Assembly (NCBI GenBank): GCA_035582835.1
Contig: JAYKAV010002397.1
Location: forward strand, 838,525-902,524
DNA: 64,000 bases
From: Phoebastria nigripes
Lineage: Eukaryota; Chordata; Aves; Procellariiformes; Diomedeidae
Direction of reading: 5' to 3'
How positions within the stretch are numbered: position 1 is the first letter of the stretch; every line of letters starts with the position of its first letter. The notes under the pieces were generated by a model. The model had not been told where the DNA came from and searched no databases. It saw only the letters and a program-made list of their open reading frames with translations. Below are positions 26,901 through 39,356 of this stretch, piece after piece. The position numbers and the translations under genes were made by a program.

Positions 26901-29900
26901 TGATGACTGTATACATAAAACATTGCACTTAAACTCTGACATACAAGAGGGATAAACATAGCTCTGATTCACTTTGAAGTTATATCTCCTGTAACTTCAG
27001 ATGTTAAAACAGAAAATCAGTTTAGCCTTTCAGGTTAAAAATTGCATATGGAGTATTCATGCGTCTTAAGAAGCACACACCGTCTTCCACCCAAACCTGC
27101 AACAGTTGCACCCTGGAAGAGACAAATATAGAGCTCATCATTTTTTACAATTTCCTATTCCATAATCAATTCTGTTTGTCTCTGCATCTTCATAATTAAA
27201 CATCCACCTCATCTACACTTTAAAAATCTCTAAACACATTAAAACACACATCCCCAAGAGCTGCATCCACTAGGCAATATAATAAAGATGACGACAATGG
27301 GGAGACTGTATCTTCATATTGGCAGGTTTCAAAGACACAATTAATAACATTATACCTATTAGCACTTCTGATAGCTACCTTCAGAAATTCCACTATATGT
27401 ATATAAATGTCTTAAGTACAAAACTCATGGGCAGTTTTAGTTAGGAACTTAAACCAATCACTGCATGCTGAATTGGGTCCACAAATTGTCGTAACATTAA
27501 TTTACCTACTCTGCATATAGTACTTTGATGATTAGTCAAGACTGTTCATTACATAACTATTACTTAAAGTATCTGAAAAATGTATGAGTTAATGTTCCCA
27601 TAGTAACCTTTAAGTTACACATACGATTCATGAAATTAGTAAGTTTTAAATTTAAAATTTGATGATGCAATTTCTTGCATTAAATGTCCAGTCTCTTGCA
27701 AAGGACAAACAAAAAGCAATGCATAGGCACTTCACATTTGAGTGTTCGTAGTTTGCACAAGTGATTGAAATAACATTCCTTCAGGTTTTGATGGTTCCTT
27801 CGCTTTCGATGTCACCAAAATTTGCATTTATGAAACCATATTTTGTCAGTTGGTTTACAAGACAGTGTATCTCCAACAAAATAGTTCTTTTAAAACTTTT
27901 AAAACAAAGTTTAGAATTTGCTTATGCAACACAAGATCGTCAGGTTGAATTTAATTTGTAATGTAAAGCTTTGACCATGAGTAACAGCCAATCCCAGAGT
28001 ATGCACATACATTATTAGCACCTATGATACTTCTAGAATTTTGTGTTAAAAGGTTTCTTGTGAACTTTTCAATTACTAGACTCCTAGCCATCTCTAAAGA
28101 ACAACATTACGTACTTCTGAAGCCAAGCCTGGCAAACAAGTTGTCACAAAGGAAGGAAGATTACATTAGGAGCCCCTGACACAAGAAGGTGAAATCACAG
28201 CCCAATGCAGTTAGTGGCTAACTACTCATTGTCTCTAGCAAAGCAATGATTTAATCTAGAGAATGATACAAAAATTGTCATTTTCCATACTATTTATTGT
28301 CCTACCCCAGACCCTGGCTGCAGGGCAAGTAAAAGTTGTGTGTCTTTGTTCTGTTAATATTTTATTTTGAAAGTGGAGAAAAAAAATGTGTTTGTTTTTC
28401 ACATGAAAACTGTGTTTCTTGATCCTTCCATATTCAAATGAAATACTAACAGTAGTATTGTTCTTAAACTTTATATAAACAAGCCTTAAACTTGGACTTC
28501 GGAAAGCATCACCTCGAAGCATGAAGAGATAGGTAACTGCTGAAAAAAACCCGAGTTTTTCCTCTTGTGTGGAAATTAATACACATAAAATAGACAGACT
28601 GCAGTATATACAGATCACAGGCATAACTTGCATTGAATTTAAAGAGACTGACTATGCTTTCACAACACACACATACTCACTCCAAGTTTTGTAATAGGAT
28701 TGGTTTAAAATCATGTTGACAACAGAAATAGGAATGCATATATTCACTACCCCAATGCTTTCCTTTTTCTCCTTCTTCTCTTCTTTCCCCAATTTTGTCT
28801 TTATTTCATTTTCATTACTTGCACAATATAACTTCGTATGTTCTAAGTTTGTATTTAAGAATGCTGACCTGTATGCGTTTTTGCAGGTTATTTTGCTCTT
28901 CCATTTCATTAACAGCATGAACTTTTCAGAACATAAGTCATGTCCAGCTGAAGCTTGTCATAAAATCAGCAGGCATTTTTTCCCTCTTAAAAACTGATAA
29001 TTTTTTCCCCATTGTATATATTTTGAAAAGGAAATTTAAAAATTGAAGCTTTAAAGTCCATTAAGGATATATACCTATTTAAAAGCTGCAAATAGTTCTA
29101 CAAACTCCAAGAGAAAAATTACAGTGATCAGTCTACACAATAGAGCCAATACGTACTATAAATTTTTAAAAACATTTTAAGTATCTTCTTGACCTGAGAA
29201 ACAAGTTAATAGAACTTCTCGGTAAAAGTAGCAATATTAAACCCATAGAGTTGATAATATCAAGATGTTTGTGTCATGACGAGTTAAAAAATTCTATCAA
29301 AGCCCAAGAAGAACTGAGAAAGCATATAAACCAGAGTGTGCTAGTAAGGACAAAGGCATCATGCATCTTTCGCTGAGGCAACAATGAAAACCTGTTACTA
29401 ACTCTCTCTGAGACTGTGCCTGATATGTTCTTATACAGAATTTGATGAGACCAATGGAATTTGCATTGTCCTGTAACATCATATACTAACTATTGACCTG
29501 TAAAGCATCAGAATTCAGATGAGTGCACTGTGGTACCAGAAGAATTGTTTCCATATGCAGAAATGCACATTCATAAAGTCCATGAGTCCTAAGCTTTGGG
29601 CAGTCTTTGTTATGAATGCAGAAAACCAAGGGGATCAAGTAGTAGGAGTAACAGCAGTAATGTAACAAAGTTGATTGTACTGTCAGCCTTCACTGACTTT
29701 TTTTTAAGGTTCCAGGAGTTTCTGAAATCAGATTTATCTCATTTAATCTCAAAGTGATTGTTTTCTTAGCTATTCTCTGAAATATTGCAGAGCCTCACTC
29801 TATCTTCAGGCCTAAGAGTTAAACAGTATCACGATTTAGATCAAAAACACTTGAATAAAACCAAAATCCCTAGAACTCTCTCAGATGGCAGCATTAGTGT

Positions 29901-30047
29901 TTCCCTATCAATGTAAATAATACAATCTTCTAATACTACCATTGTGGGGATGTGGAAAAGAACAAAACCAATACTTGTAATGTAGGATGGTAAACACAAA
30001 GACTTGTTACCTGCAGACCAGATCTCTCATAGGGAGAAGATGATTAC
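26901..30047. other. Noncoding DNA, no gene recognised
   Basis: AT-rich sequence. A 125-codon minus-strand open frame at 28256-28633 has no recognisable motif and no convincing flanking splice pair (a good acceptor-like tttttttcag lies inside it, but no matching donor), so it is not called. Nothing else was identified. Confidence 0.5.
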
Positions 30048-30215
30048 CTTCCAACTCTGGCTATAGTCAGTATGGTTTTGGTAGAACATTTCTCTTGCTA
30101 CTCTTGCATCTTCTATGCCCAGCATAACCTCCAGGCTCATAAATTTATTAACCAACAGGTTGCAGTTCAGGATGGTATCCCAGTTGTAGTTTGGATATGC
30201 AACAGAAGATTTGCT
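30048..30215 (-). CDS. Candidate coding exon of an unidentified gene
   Basis: On the minus strand, tgtttgttaattcag ends in AG just before base 30215, and after 168 bp an AAG|GTAATC donor follows. The interval is exactly 56 codons (phase 0 to 0) and is open in that frame only; the other two frames hit stops. The encoded peptide starts SKSSVAYPNYNWDTI, continues NCNLLVNKFMSLEVML and ends HTDYSQSWK. Codon use and composition look protein-like, with two W, several acidic-basic alternations and no low-complexity sequence. I do not recognise the family. It is not part of known CDIN1, although it lies in the same orientation inside its presumed last intron. If it were spliced to the CDIN1 donor at 55716 the frame would shift and stop after about 17 codons, which would give a short alternative C-terminus. 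It could also be an exon of a nested or lineage-specific gene, an exon of a noncoding RNA, or chance. Confidence 0.35.
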
Positions 30216-30289
30216 CTGAATTAACAAACAACTAGAACATTAAACTCTCTCACTAACAAAGGTACGCAGTTCAACTATTTTTGTTAACT

Positions 30290-31085
30290 GTTACCTGACT
30301 GGGTCTTCCACACATCCGAACCACCGAATTTCTATGACTTCAAGTAAAAAAGCCAGTATCAATTGTAATGGAAGCAGAAGCATATGCAAACCTCCACTGG
30401 ACTTGACGCACTGCTTTAGTCTGGTTCTACAGGCGCAAATGGGGGCCCACTACTTCTTAAAGGCTTCAGTCAGAAAGTGAGTTTCCCGCTGTTATATATT
30501 TGAGATCTACGGGTTTTGTTTTAGACTTCCATGTCTTACAGAGGATTTTCCAGAACTCTTCTGCAACTTTCCAAGGGACTTCCCAAGGGCTTTGAGCTTA
30601 GCCTTTCTAAATCTTATGTAGGAGAATCTTATTTAGAAACTCCAATTTAAGTACAACCCCAGTGAGTACATCTACCTTACTGATTCAGTGCATTGCAACA
30701 GGTCTTCTTAAATGCAGATTTGCCTTGCATTTATGGGTAGAATCTTGCAGTATGAACTTGAGAACATCACAAGAGTGCTTGAGGAGGTGTCTCACTGATG
30801 AAGCACACCATTTAGGATGTGGGTCCCAGATCGTCCAGGAGCTAACTCACTATGAGCCTGTGGTGTGCATTCAGAAACCAGAAGTAATGGAAACTTCATT
30901 GCTGGTAAAGGTACAACAAGGACATATGGACCTAGAATCATAATGGATCTCTCAACGTCACACTTGGGTCCTCCCCTTTCATGGTGTAAAAGTCAAGAAC
31001 ATATGGGACAGATGAGATCCACTTTCCCCCAGGTATGNCTCACAAAAGTTCAAACTAATGACAACGCCTGTACCGGGACAACTTA
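30290..31085. other. Less AT-rich unclassified patch
   Basis: The patch stands out from its surroundings by higher GC, CpG-containing words and a relative lack of A/T runs. It has a 93-codon plus-strand open frame (30662-30943) overlapping an 81-codon one in another frame, with no recognisable domain. It may be an old unclassified interspersed repeat or retroviral LTR (tgttacctgac at its left and gggacaact at its right are only weakly LTR-like), or constrained DNA. No family could be assigned. An ambiguous base lies at 31038. Confidence 0.25.
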
Positions 31086-31217
31086 TTCTATGTATTTCAT
31101 AACTAGATAATTACCAACAAAGTTAAACAGAGCTTTTCACTCTTTATTCTTCTATGTATTTCATAACTAGATAATTACCAACAAAGTTAAACAGAGCTTT
31201 TCACTCTTTATTCTTCT
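31086..31217. repeat. Perfect 64-bp tandem duplication
   Basis: Two exact copies of a 64-bp unit, 31087-31150 and 31151-31214, beginning tctatgtatttcataac and ending tcactctttattct. Identity extends 1 bp to the left and 3 bp to the right of the two units. The lack of any mismatch means either a very recent duplication or an assembly or base-calling artefact. It overlaps no known gene. Confidence 0.97.
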
Positions 31218-34200
31218 CACCCTTCTTTCTTAATCATTATGGTCAACATGATCATCTCATCTATTAAAAACACCTATAGCCCTCACATCAGTCTCCATTT
31301 GGAGTTCTCTCTGGAGCTCCTCATACCTTTCTTCAGGGTATCTTTATTTCCTACTTTCTCATTGCATCTACACAGATGAGATTCCCTTACAAGTGCTCAT
31401 TTCTTCTCTGTATTGCAGCAAAATACCTTTCTATGAACTTGATCAGTGCAGTATGCTCTGCTCATCTCCATCTAAAACAAGTTTGCAGAAAAATTGTGTT
31501 GCAGAAAAATTGCAGAAAAATTTCTTTCTTTGTGCCTGGAAAGTGGAAGACCCATTATAGAGGAAGACCTATACGCCTTTCATGGTTCTATCATCTCTCT
31601 CCATTCACTAGCAAACTGTCAAATCCCACGTTGAATTGGCAAACCACCTTTGTCCTTTATCCCCAATTGCCTCTCAAAGTTAGAAATAATTCTCAAAAAG
31701 CATTAACAAAAGCAATCTGTTATTTTCCTCTAAATCTCTGATCTGTCAAAACACATGAAAAATTTAGCAGGCTGCTGACATACGCAGGTCAGTGAATATT
31801 ATGCTGACCAATATTATCTTATTGCCTCTTTGCACTGCACTGTAAACATCTGTCGACTCTTGCATTATACTTGAATGTTAAACTCTGTAGGACAAAGTAT
31901 CTCTTGGTCTATTCTACAGCAATTTCTAGCACATTTTACTAGGATTTCTAGGTGTAGTTTCAATACATGCAGTAAACGCTAACTAAGATGATGTATAATA
32001 GAGCAGGGAAATAGTTCACTCCAAAGCCACTTCATACACTAACAGAAAATCTCCAAACATGAAATACAAAAGCAAGGTTGAGATTTTACTCTTAATTCAT
32101 ATAGCTTAGAGGAAAGACATAACATATTTTTAAAAAGCATATTCACATAATAAAAATGAGTATATCATCAAATTGAAGAACAATGATATAAAATACCAAA
32201 TTAACTGTTCCAAATTTTGTCTTTCATTCTGAATAGTAACTACTCTGCTTCAAAAACAACAACAAAAACATAACAAAACAAAAATCCCAAAATACAACCT
32301 CCCAAATATCTTTCCAATACCTTTTTAATTCAAGGCAATTAGAGATTTCTTTGACAAGCCTTTTGTATCTTATAAGTATTTATATCTCATCTTGTGTAAG
32401 AGCAAACAATCTTTTTTGTTATCACAGATCGGTATAAAATTATGTTTAAATACTCATGTTTTTCATAAACTTCGAGAGTCAATAACACAATCACAGTAAG
32501 TTCCGTAGTTTAATTATATATCATGTAAAACTAAATTAGAAGTGCTGTATTTCAAAAGCCATTGTTAAACAACAGTAGGAAAAGCATTTTTTTTATCATG
32601 TTATAAAGGCTTTCTTCTCTTCATAATTATTTCTATTTCTTTCTCTGCAGACTTGCTCTTTAAGAAGCTAGATTACCTAGGACTAAGGATAATATTTGAA
32701 GGTGGAGTTTCATTACCTCAAAAAGAGCATTAAAAACTCAGTTAAATTACTCCTTCTGCCATTAACCATAGGAGAAAAAAAAAAAAGGTGTGAGACGTGA
32801 AAACTATGAATGTACGAGGACAACTTTGTTTTGTTTTGTTTTTCTATTTCTGTGCTTTTATCCCTTGGCCCACAGACTGCAAGAGGCTTTCTACTTTTGA
32901 ATTCAGGAGACAATGAAAAATTAAATACTTATTGGTAAATAAATGTTAATATGTGATAATTATTTGCATAAAATAATTTAAGCCAAAACAATGCTTGTAT
33001 GTTTTTAACATATAACTTAATACAGTTATTCATTGCTACACGTGGATAACATGTTTGTACCTCTATTTAATTCTACTTGTTAAAAATACTTGGAAACATT
33101 TATGTTGAAAGCCTGAAATTTAATCTTTGTATGGTGCAAGTTTGCCCATAGGTAAAAAGATGAGTACGCCTGCAAAAGGTAGCAGGATTGTTGCCTGCAT
33201 TTTTTTCCATGAAAATGGCAGATATGACATCAACTTATCTCACAAAATGACTCATTAGTTGAGATGAAGTTCAGTTAAATCCTATGAAAACCTAGATATG
33301 AATACTGGACCATATTAAATTTCAGCAGATAGAGATTTCCTTAGAATTGTAATATAAAGAAGGGAAAGCAGTAAAGTTGATTCCTATTTCAATTTCTTCT
33401 CAAACTTCTTTATTAACACTGAAGAGTTTATTTTCTTTACTAATTTTAGGACATGGAACAGAAACTGGGACCTTTAGCTCCCACTAAAGTTTTCTTTCAA
33501 GTTTTCAGTTTGTCAGCAGATTTCACATTCTTCTGGGATAAAGCAATTATGTGGCACCCATATTCAGGAATGATATATTGATAGGTTAAAACAAATGCTA
33601 TCTCCTTATTAAAAACTGTTTGAACATTCAACTTGGTATTCACATCCAAAAGAAAATATCAGCAACTCACAATGCTGATGTTTTAAATTATACAGCGTAT
33701 TATACTTTTTTCATTCTGATACAAACAACATATAATGAGATTTACACAGTGAATTTTTGGTAACTGCGGTTTGAAAGAAAAAGCACATAGTATACATACA
33801 AGAAATGTGAGAAGTGTTTATATATTGTCTACTATCCCAAGGTATATTTATGGCATTTACTTTTCTTAAAAACTCTTTTGATAGAGAAATACAGAACAGT
33901 ATTTCTAGAAAAGAGTAGATTGAAATGGTATAAACACTTTGAAAAATAAGAATCTTTGTAATCCTCATGTGTGTGTTTCATGTAGAAACATCTACAGACG
34001 TTATCAAGACATATATGCAATAGCTGCTTTACATTCTGCTGATCTATTTCCAGGTTTATAATCAGTATCAGATTAATTTATGTTCCCATTTCCTGAATCA
34101 CAGGCATTTTTGAGTCACTAAAATTCATTGTAAAAAAATGAAAAAAGTCAATTTAACTATATTCATATTTTTAAACATGGTTAAAATTTGCATTTTTTTA

Positions 34201-35057
34201 AAAGGCAAGGATAATCATTGATCTACTGTGATAAGAGTAACTCTAAAATAATTCTTTTTACTATTTGCCTTTTCTGATGTAACTGCTCATTTCCCCATGC
34301 CCTAAGTCATGCAAAACAAAAAGAAAAAAAAGGCAAGCATTTCTAGAAAATGTCTTAATCTGGTCAAAATAAGCCTCTATGGCTTTGGTCCACAGAAGCT
34401 GTATTAGTTTCCTGCGCTCCACAGTGGGATAAACTATTTCATGCATGAAGGGATCAGCATTCCTTCTTCTAATCATTACTATTGTACCCATTACAAAGCT
34501 CTCTGAACATCTCCTATGGATATCACATGCTATCTTAATCACCCCAGTTAATAACTTTATACTCATATTTCAGTTCTGCCACTTCTACATACATTGTTAC
34601 TTGAGGATGCTACTGAAGCCTTAACTATGTTGAGCTTATAGTAATTTTTCCACCACAAATACATTCTTACACTGAAAGTGTCCAGATTGCAGTTTCCAGT
34701 GAATAAGTGTAACAGCTTAATACAACGGGTAATCCTCTCATAGTGCCATGACAGATGTTGGTGCCCCGTCTGTTGTGACCATCCTGTAACTTTTAGAAGC
34801 AGAAACCATTTTCCTGTGTGCTTTGATAAGCAATATGGTAGCTGATATTGTTTATAAAAAGTATCAGAAATCTCTGCTAGCACCAGCTAAACCTTTAATA
34901 CCTCAAAGCTGGTTTTTCATACCCTGGATTTGCTGGCGCATTATATTACATTCTTCTGAACATAATATAAGTGGTCTCAAAGAGGAAAGTAAGTCANAAG
35001 TCAACAATTTTTGCTTTAGTTTATTAATATTTTAACTCATTTGCCAATTAATCTTAC
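31218..35057. other. Noncoding DNA with unsupported open frames
   Basis: No recognisable gene. The plus-strand frame at 31376-31741 (121 codons) contains a local gcagaaaaattg repeat and no domain. On the minus strand two overlapping frames, 34563-34883 (106 codons) and 34261-34566 (101 codons), read as fairly protein-like but lack good splice signals, a recognisable family or a repeat signature. Simple A/C sequence occurs near 32250-32290. Confidence 0.45.
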
Positions 35058-35149
35058 CTGTCTCCTCACATAGAAGCCACCTGTACCTTTCTAGTCGGCT
35101 TCCTGCCCACTTTTTGAAGATGGTGGGTGTTAAAATACTAAGGGAAATG
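35058..35149 (-). other. Weak candidate exon, strong donor
   Basis: On the minus strand a pyrimidine-rich acceptor (tctctgttcctttag) is followed 92 bp later by a near-perfect donor, GAGACAG|GTAAGA. One frame is open, reading through LTPTIFKKWAGSRLERYRW to LLCEET. The peptide is not recognised. It has the same orientation as the candidate exon at 30048-30215, but the phases do not keep that exon's long frame open (1 base left here against phase 0 there), so the two would need an intermediate exon or belong to a noncoding RNA. Splice-like pairs of this quality also arise by chance. Confidence 0.2.
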
Positions 35150-37560
35150 CTAAAGGAACAGAGACCGACATCATGCTGAATGTTCTGACTTGCAGAGGAA
35201 AATAGAAGTAATATCACCTGAAGATTAGTATTCTCTTCATACTCAAAATCAGGGATGTACAGATTCTCACAGGGTGAAAGGCATGGTGTGACCAAATTCT
35301 CTCACAACACATTTTCAGCTAAATTATTCTCCTCTTGATATGATATTAAATCATGCAGTCTAAGGTCCTGCTGGGAAGAAGAAACAACTAAACTACATTT
35401 AGCTTTTTAAAAGCTTCCTCTCATACCCATTCAATCAGCCCTTAATNGTCCAGGAATATCTAACTTCCAAAATCTACATACTGTACGATCTGACAAACAG
35501 CAACATCCACTGTTTCCCAGAATCCAGGTAGCACCAGAAATCTAAGCAAAGTCTGCTATGCATTCCTTCAGGATAAGTATGTAGATCAGTATTTGTCTCT
35601 TACGACTTGTAAATGCCTAGCAGTTTTCCAATATATATAATGAATATAAACTTACATACAAAAGGTTTGTTTTCCTTAACTACTTTCTATGGACCACTTA
35701 GATACAGTCCAAGCACAGATGAGAAACACAGGCCCAGATTACAGACAATAACATATTGCATCTACAACTGTAAAGCATTTATGTAATATGCTTGTATTTA
35801 ATAAATTAAGGATAAATGAAAACCAATTAAAATGTTTTAGCAAAATGGAACCAGCAGAAAGGCAAGATGTGTGGCCTATTGAGACCTGATGAGTGTGCTG
35901 CAAACTATTTTGGGGGGGGGGGGGGGGGGGGGGGGAGTGCTCCCCAGTATCTGGTAGTTACGCTTGTGAAGAAAGCCTAAAAATACATAGAAAGCATAAC
36001 TAAGAATGGAAGATCTATGTATGTATCAGATAGAGCGGTACTTTTCTAATCATTGAAAGTGGACTTTGACAAAAAGTATGGTCTGTCGGGAGACGAACAT
36101 ACAAATGGCTCATACAAGGAACAGAACTTGGGCACGGAAAGGAAGGACTTCAGAAAGAAGAGATTGCTTACACAGCCCCTGAAGTAATCACTCAGAGAAA
36201 ACATATGGGTAAGTGTAAAAGATGACAATCTAAGAGCAACAAAAAGCATGAAGAGAATTATTATACAACACCACAAAATTTGTCATGGACATAACAGGCT
36301 GCAAAACAGAAAACCTAATTTTAAATTGGTATGGTTTTGAACTGGAAAGAAATACAATTTTAGGACGGTAATACAGTTTCAGTAAGTTACAGCCTATGTT
36401 CAGAGATAAGTTGTTCATAAGAATAGGGACTCTGCAAGAGTTAATACTGTGGATGGCTGCTCCCCAGCCAAATGGAAACACTATACAGGCAGCTTTCAAG
36501 AGTGGAATAATGAAGAAAAACTTTTAGCAAGTATGGCCTGCATAGTTCCTAGATTGTTAAAAGGTATTGTGTAAAGTCACATAAAAAATTATAGAGGAAG
36601 AAAAGCCCAAATCATCATAGGTGACTACAGATTTAAAGATTATTATTCTGACATTGGTAAATACAAACACATAAGTTATTTTTGTCATCTGGTTTGCCTT
36701 AATCAAGAGCTAAAAATTCATTTATAACAGTGTACACAAATGCCATGTTTATATCAGTATCATATGCAGCTTGCATGAAAAAGTATACATTAAAATGAAG
36801 AACAGCAATTCATGTAATGGTCAAAGACAACCAGTAACAAAACCACCAAATTCCAGTTGTCAAACATAATTTACTATGTATATTTCTTTTCTTCTCTGTT
36901 AAAACAGTAATTATTAAAACTAAAGTGATATGGGTGAGTGTTTATGACTTCTTATTAAAAACCCTGACTTAAAGCAGTGTTCATTTAAGCTTAAGGTTAA
37001 AGAAAANCATGTAGAGATCTCTGTGCGATGGCCTAGTGACTTTATATCCTCTTGTCAAACCTCAGCAGTTTTATTTGTAGTGATACATGCTGGAGAAGGT
37101 TGGAGGTTAAAGTTGATAGGAGGGCCAACAGGAAAGCCAACCAACTTCTTTCAAAAGATTACAACCTTTAACATACTAGGATCTGTCGGCAGTTACTGCT
37201 ACCTTTGTAAGCCTACATTTGTGTACCCTTCTGTGAACTCATCCCCAAACTTACTGTTTAAGCTATTAATTTAGTTTTTGATATTGTATTGATGCTTAGC
37301 TCTTATCATTAGTTTTCAGTAGAATGTTAACAGGTAGATAAAATTTTTTTCTTAATTTTCTTCAGCCTAATTTTCTCACTCACCCTGAAAACTGAAGAAA
37401 GGATTTCCTAATCTAGGAAGTCTGACAAATGTAATAGCAGCACAGTCTACTGGACTAAAGCTCTTCAGATTTCCCTTTCTCCTACTTATTTCGATATCGA
37501 TTCCTCTGTGACTTTCTTAAAAAAAAAGTAATACAGATAAAAATGATGATAAATAAAACC
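35150..37560. other. Noncoding DNA containing a G24 tract
   Basis: Apart from the G homopolymer at 35912-35935 I see no gene, classified repeat or RNA. Open frames are short and unsupported. Ambiguous bases lie at 35447 and 37007. Confidence 0.55.
35912..35935. repeat. G(24) homopolymer, potential G-quadruplex
   Basis: Twenty-four consecutive G on the plus strand, flanked by caaactatttt and agtgctcccc. Such a tract can fold into a G-quadruplex on the plus strand, and a CDIN1 transcript from the minus strand would carry the C-run. Long pure G-runs are rare and are also prone to length errors in sequencing. Confidence 0.97.
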
Positions 37561-38015
37561 ACACAGAAACACCGAACAGTTGAGGTCAAAAGGGACCTCT
37601 AGAGATTGTCTAGTCCTGCTCCATGCAGGGTGAACTCAGGGCTTTGTCCAGTCAAGTTCTGAATACCTCCAAGGATGGAGACTTCACAACCTCTCCGGGC
37701 AGCCTGCTCTAGTGTTTGACAGCTCTCACAATAAAAAAGATTTTTCTTATGTTTCAATAGAATTTCCTGTATTTCAATTTGTGTGCATTGCCTCTTGTCC
37801 CATCATCGGGCACCACTGAGAAGAGCCTGGCTCCATATTTTTTACTCCCTCCCATCAAGTATTTATGTACATTGATAAGATCCCCCCTGATCTTGCTGTT
37901 CTCCAGGCTAAAGAGTTGGAGTGGTCTCCTCATATGAAAGATGCTCCAATCCTTTCATCATCTTTGTGGCCCTTCACTGGATTTGCTGCAAGTTACTGTC
38001 TGTCTCAGTACAATC
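37561..38015 (-). mobile_element. Old CR1 LINE fragment
   Basis: Minus-strand CR1. Read on the plus strand, the diagnostic order is ggtcaaaagggacctctaga, a tctagtcctgctc segment, aaggatggagacttcacaac, gggcagcctgctctagtg, a cctcttgtcccatcatcggg segment, gagaagagcctggctccat, then tctccaggctaaagagttgg. The classic octamer end is degraded to gaaacaccgaac. Small indels and stops throughout indicate an old insertion. The distal (5') boundary near 38015 is approximate. Confidence 0.92.
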
Positions 38016-39334
38016 GTGTATCTTATGCTCTATCTAATCACTTAATCTAAAGGACCAAATTATTACAGAGGTCAAAACTAGCACTGATGGCTGCTTTATT
38101 CTTACTTGCACTGAGGACAGTTTTTCCACTGACTTCAAACTGAACTAGACCTCTGCTAGATAGACGATTCTATGTAAAAGATGATAATGTATATTTACTA
38201 TATACGCCCATGATGGCCACAAGAGTATTTCAATATAAAATGCAATGATAATTTTTTTCAGTTATATGCATTTGATAGCATTTAGACAATAAACAACTTT
38301 TCTCACACTATATCTGAAACCTTTAACTTGCAGGTGTACAGAAACCAGTCTACAGTTATCCATTACTGTAATTCTACAGCTTTGCATTTTGAAATGAATA
38401 ACTACTCCAGAAACTCTACACATAGTATTATTGCTGCTGTAGAAGAACAACATAGCAGAGAAGTTTCATATGCTTAACTTTTATATTTTACACAAAGGTA
38501 AACGCACATCTACGTCAAATTTATTTTTTTTAAGTGTCAGATTTGACTTTTAAGTTTCTCCCACTTCTCTGCTCCCTCTTTGAAAACCCAGAGAAGAACA
38601 TTTGGCAAAAGCAAAGATTCTGCATTCCACATCTCATACCATTTAGCTGTTGCTACAATTTTAATTATGCAAAACTCAGTGGGCTCTAATAAAATCTGAC
38701 TAGGTAATTAATACTCTAAAACATACAGTGTGAGCTACTGAAAGGAATGTTCTACACAAATTCCCTCATGTCATACTAAAGACTTATGCAGCACAGTGTA
38801 TTTCTCCATAGGTAAAAAAAAAATCCCATGATGTTAACAGCTTTTTTCATCCTATCTGCAATTAACCAAAGAATCTTAACACATTCCATTGTTCAAAAAG
38901 TTCATTTTTCTACTAGTTTCAGTTCAGACACATTCACTGGTGTGTATCATAGCAAAAGCAGGGAGAGAGTATTATAGTAGAGATGCGAGAAATATTTATA
39001 TCAACAGCACGGCACAATTTTAAACTATTATTTTACTGATATGCACAAAAAGGACTATGGTAACATTACAGTATTATGTTTAAATTTCTTATTTTATTTA
39101 CATTTATGTAATTCAGACATACATACGTACACTCATATACACATATATATATTCCAAGATAAGATCTACATTATGATGCAGATGTTCCCCTGAGATCTGC
39201 ACATGAAGGGGATTCTCCCACCATGCCAATTCCACGGAATCAGCCTAATTTTGTGGTCTGTTCAAGCCAGGGAGAGGGCAGAGGCTGAGCAGGCTAAGGG
39301 TCTTAGTGCTATTACATCCTATTGGTCTTGTGGC

Positions 39335-39356
39335 AATTAATTAATTAATTAATTAA
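39335..39356. repeat. (AATT)n microsatellite
   Basis: Just over five uninterrupted copies of the self-complementary AATT unit. It can form a small cruciform, with no other evident role. Confidence 0.9.

Noticed and set aside
28256..28633. 125-codon minus-strand frame with a hydrophobic start that could look like a signal peptide
   Set aside because: No recognisable domain, no donor to match the internal acceptor-like tract, and composition close to AT-rich background.
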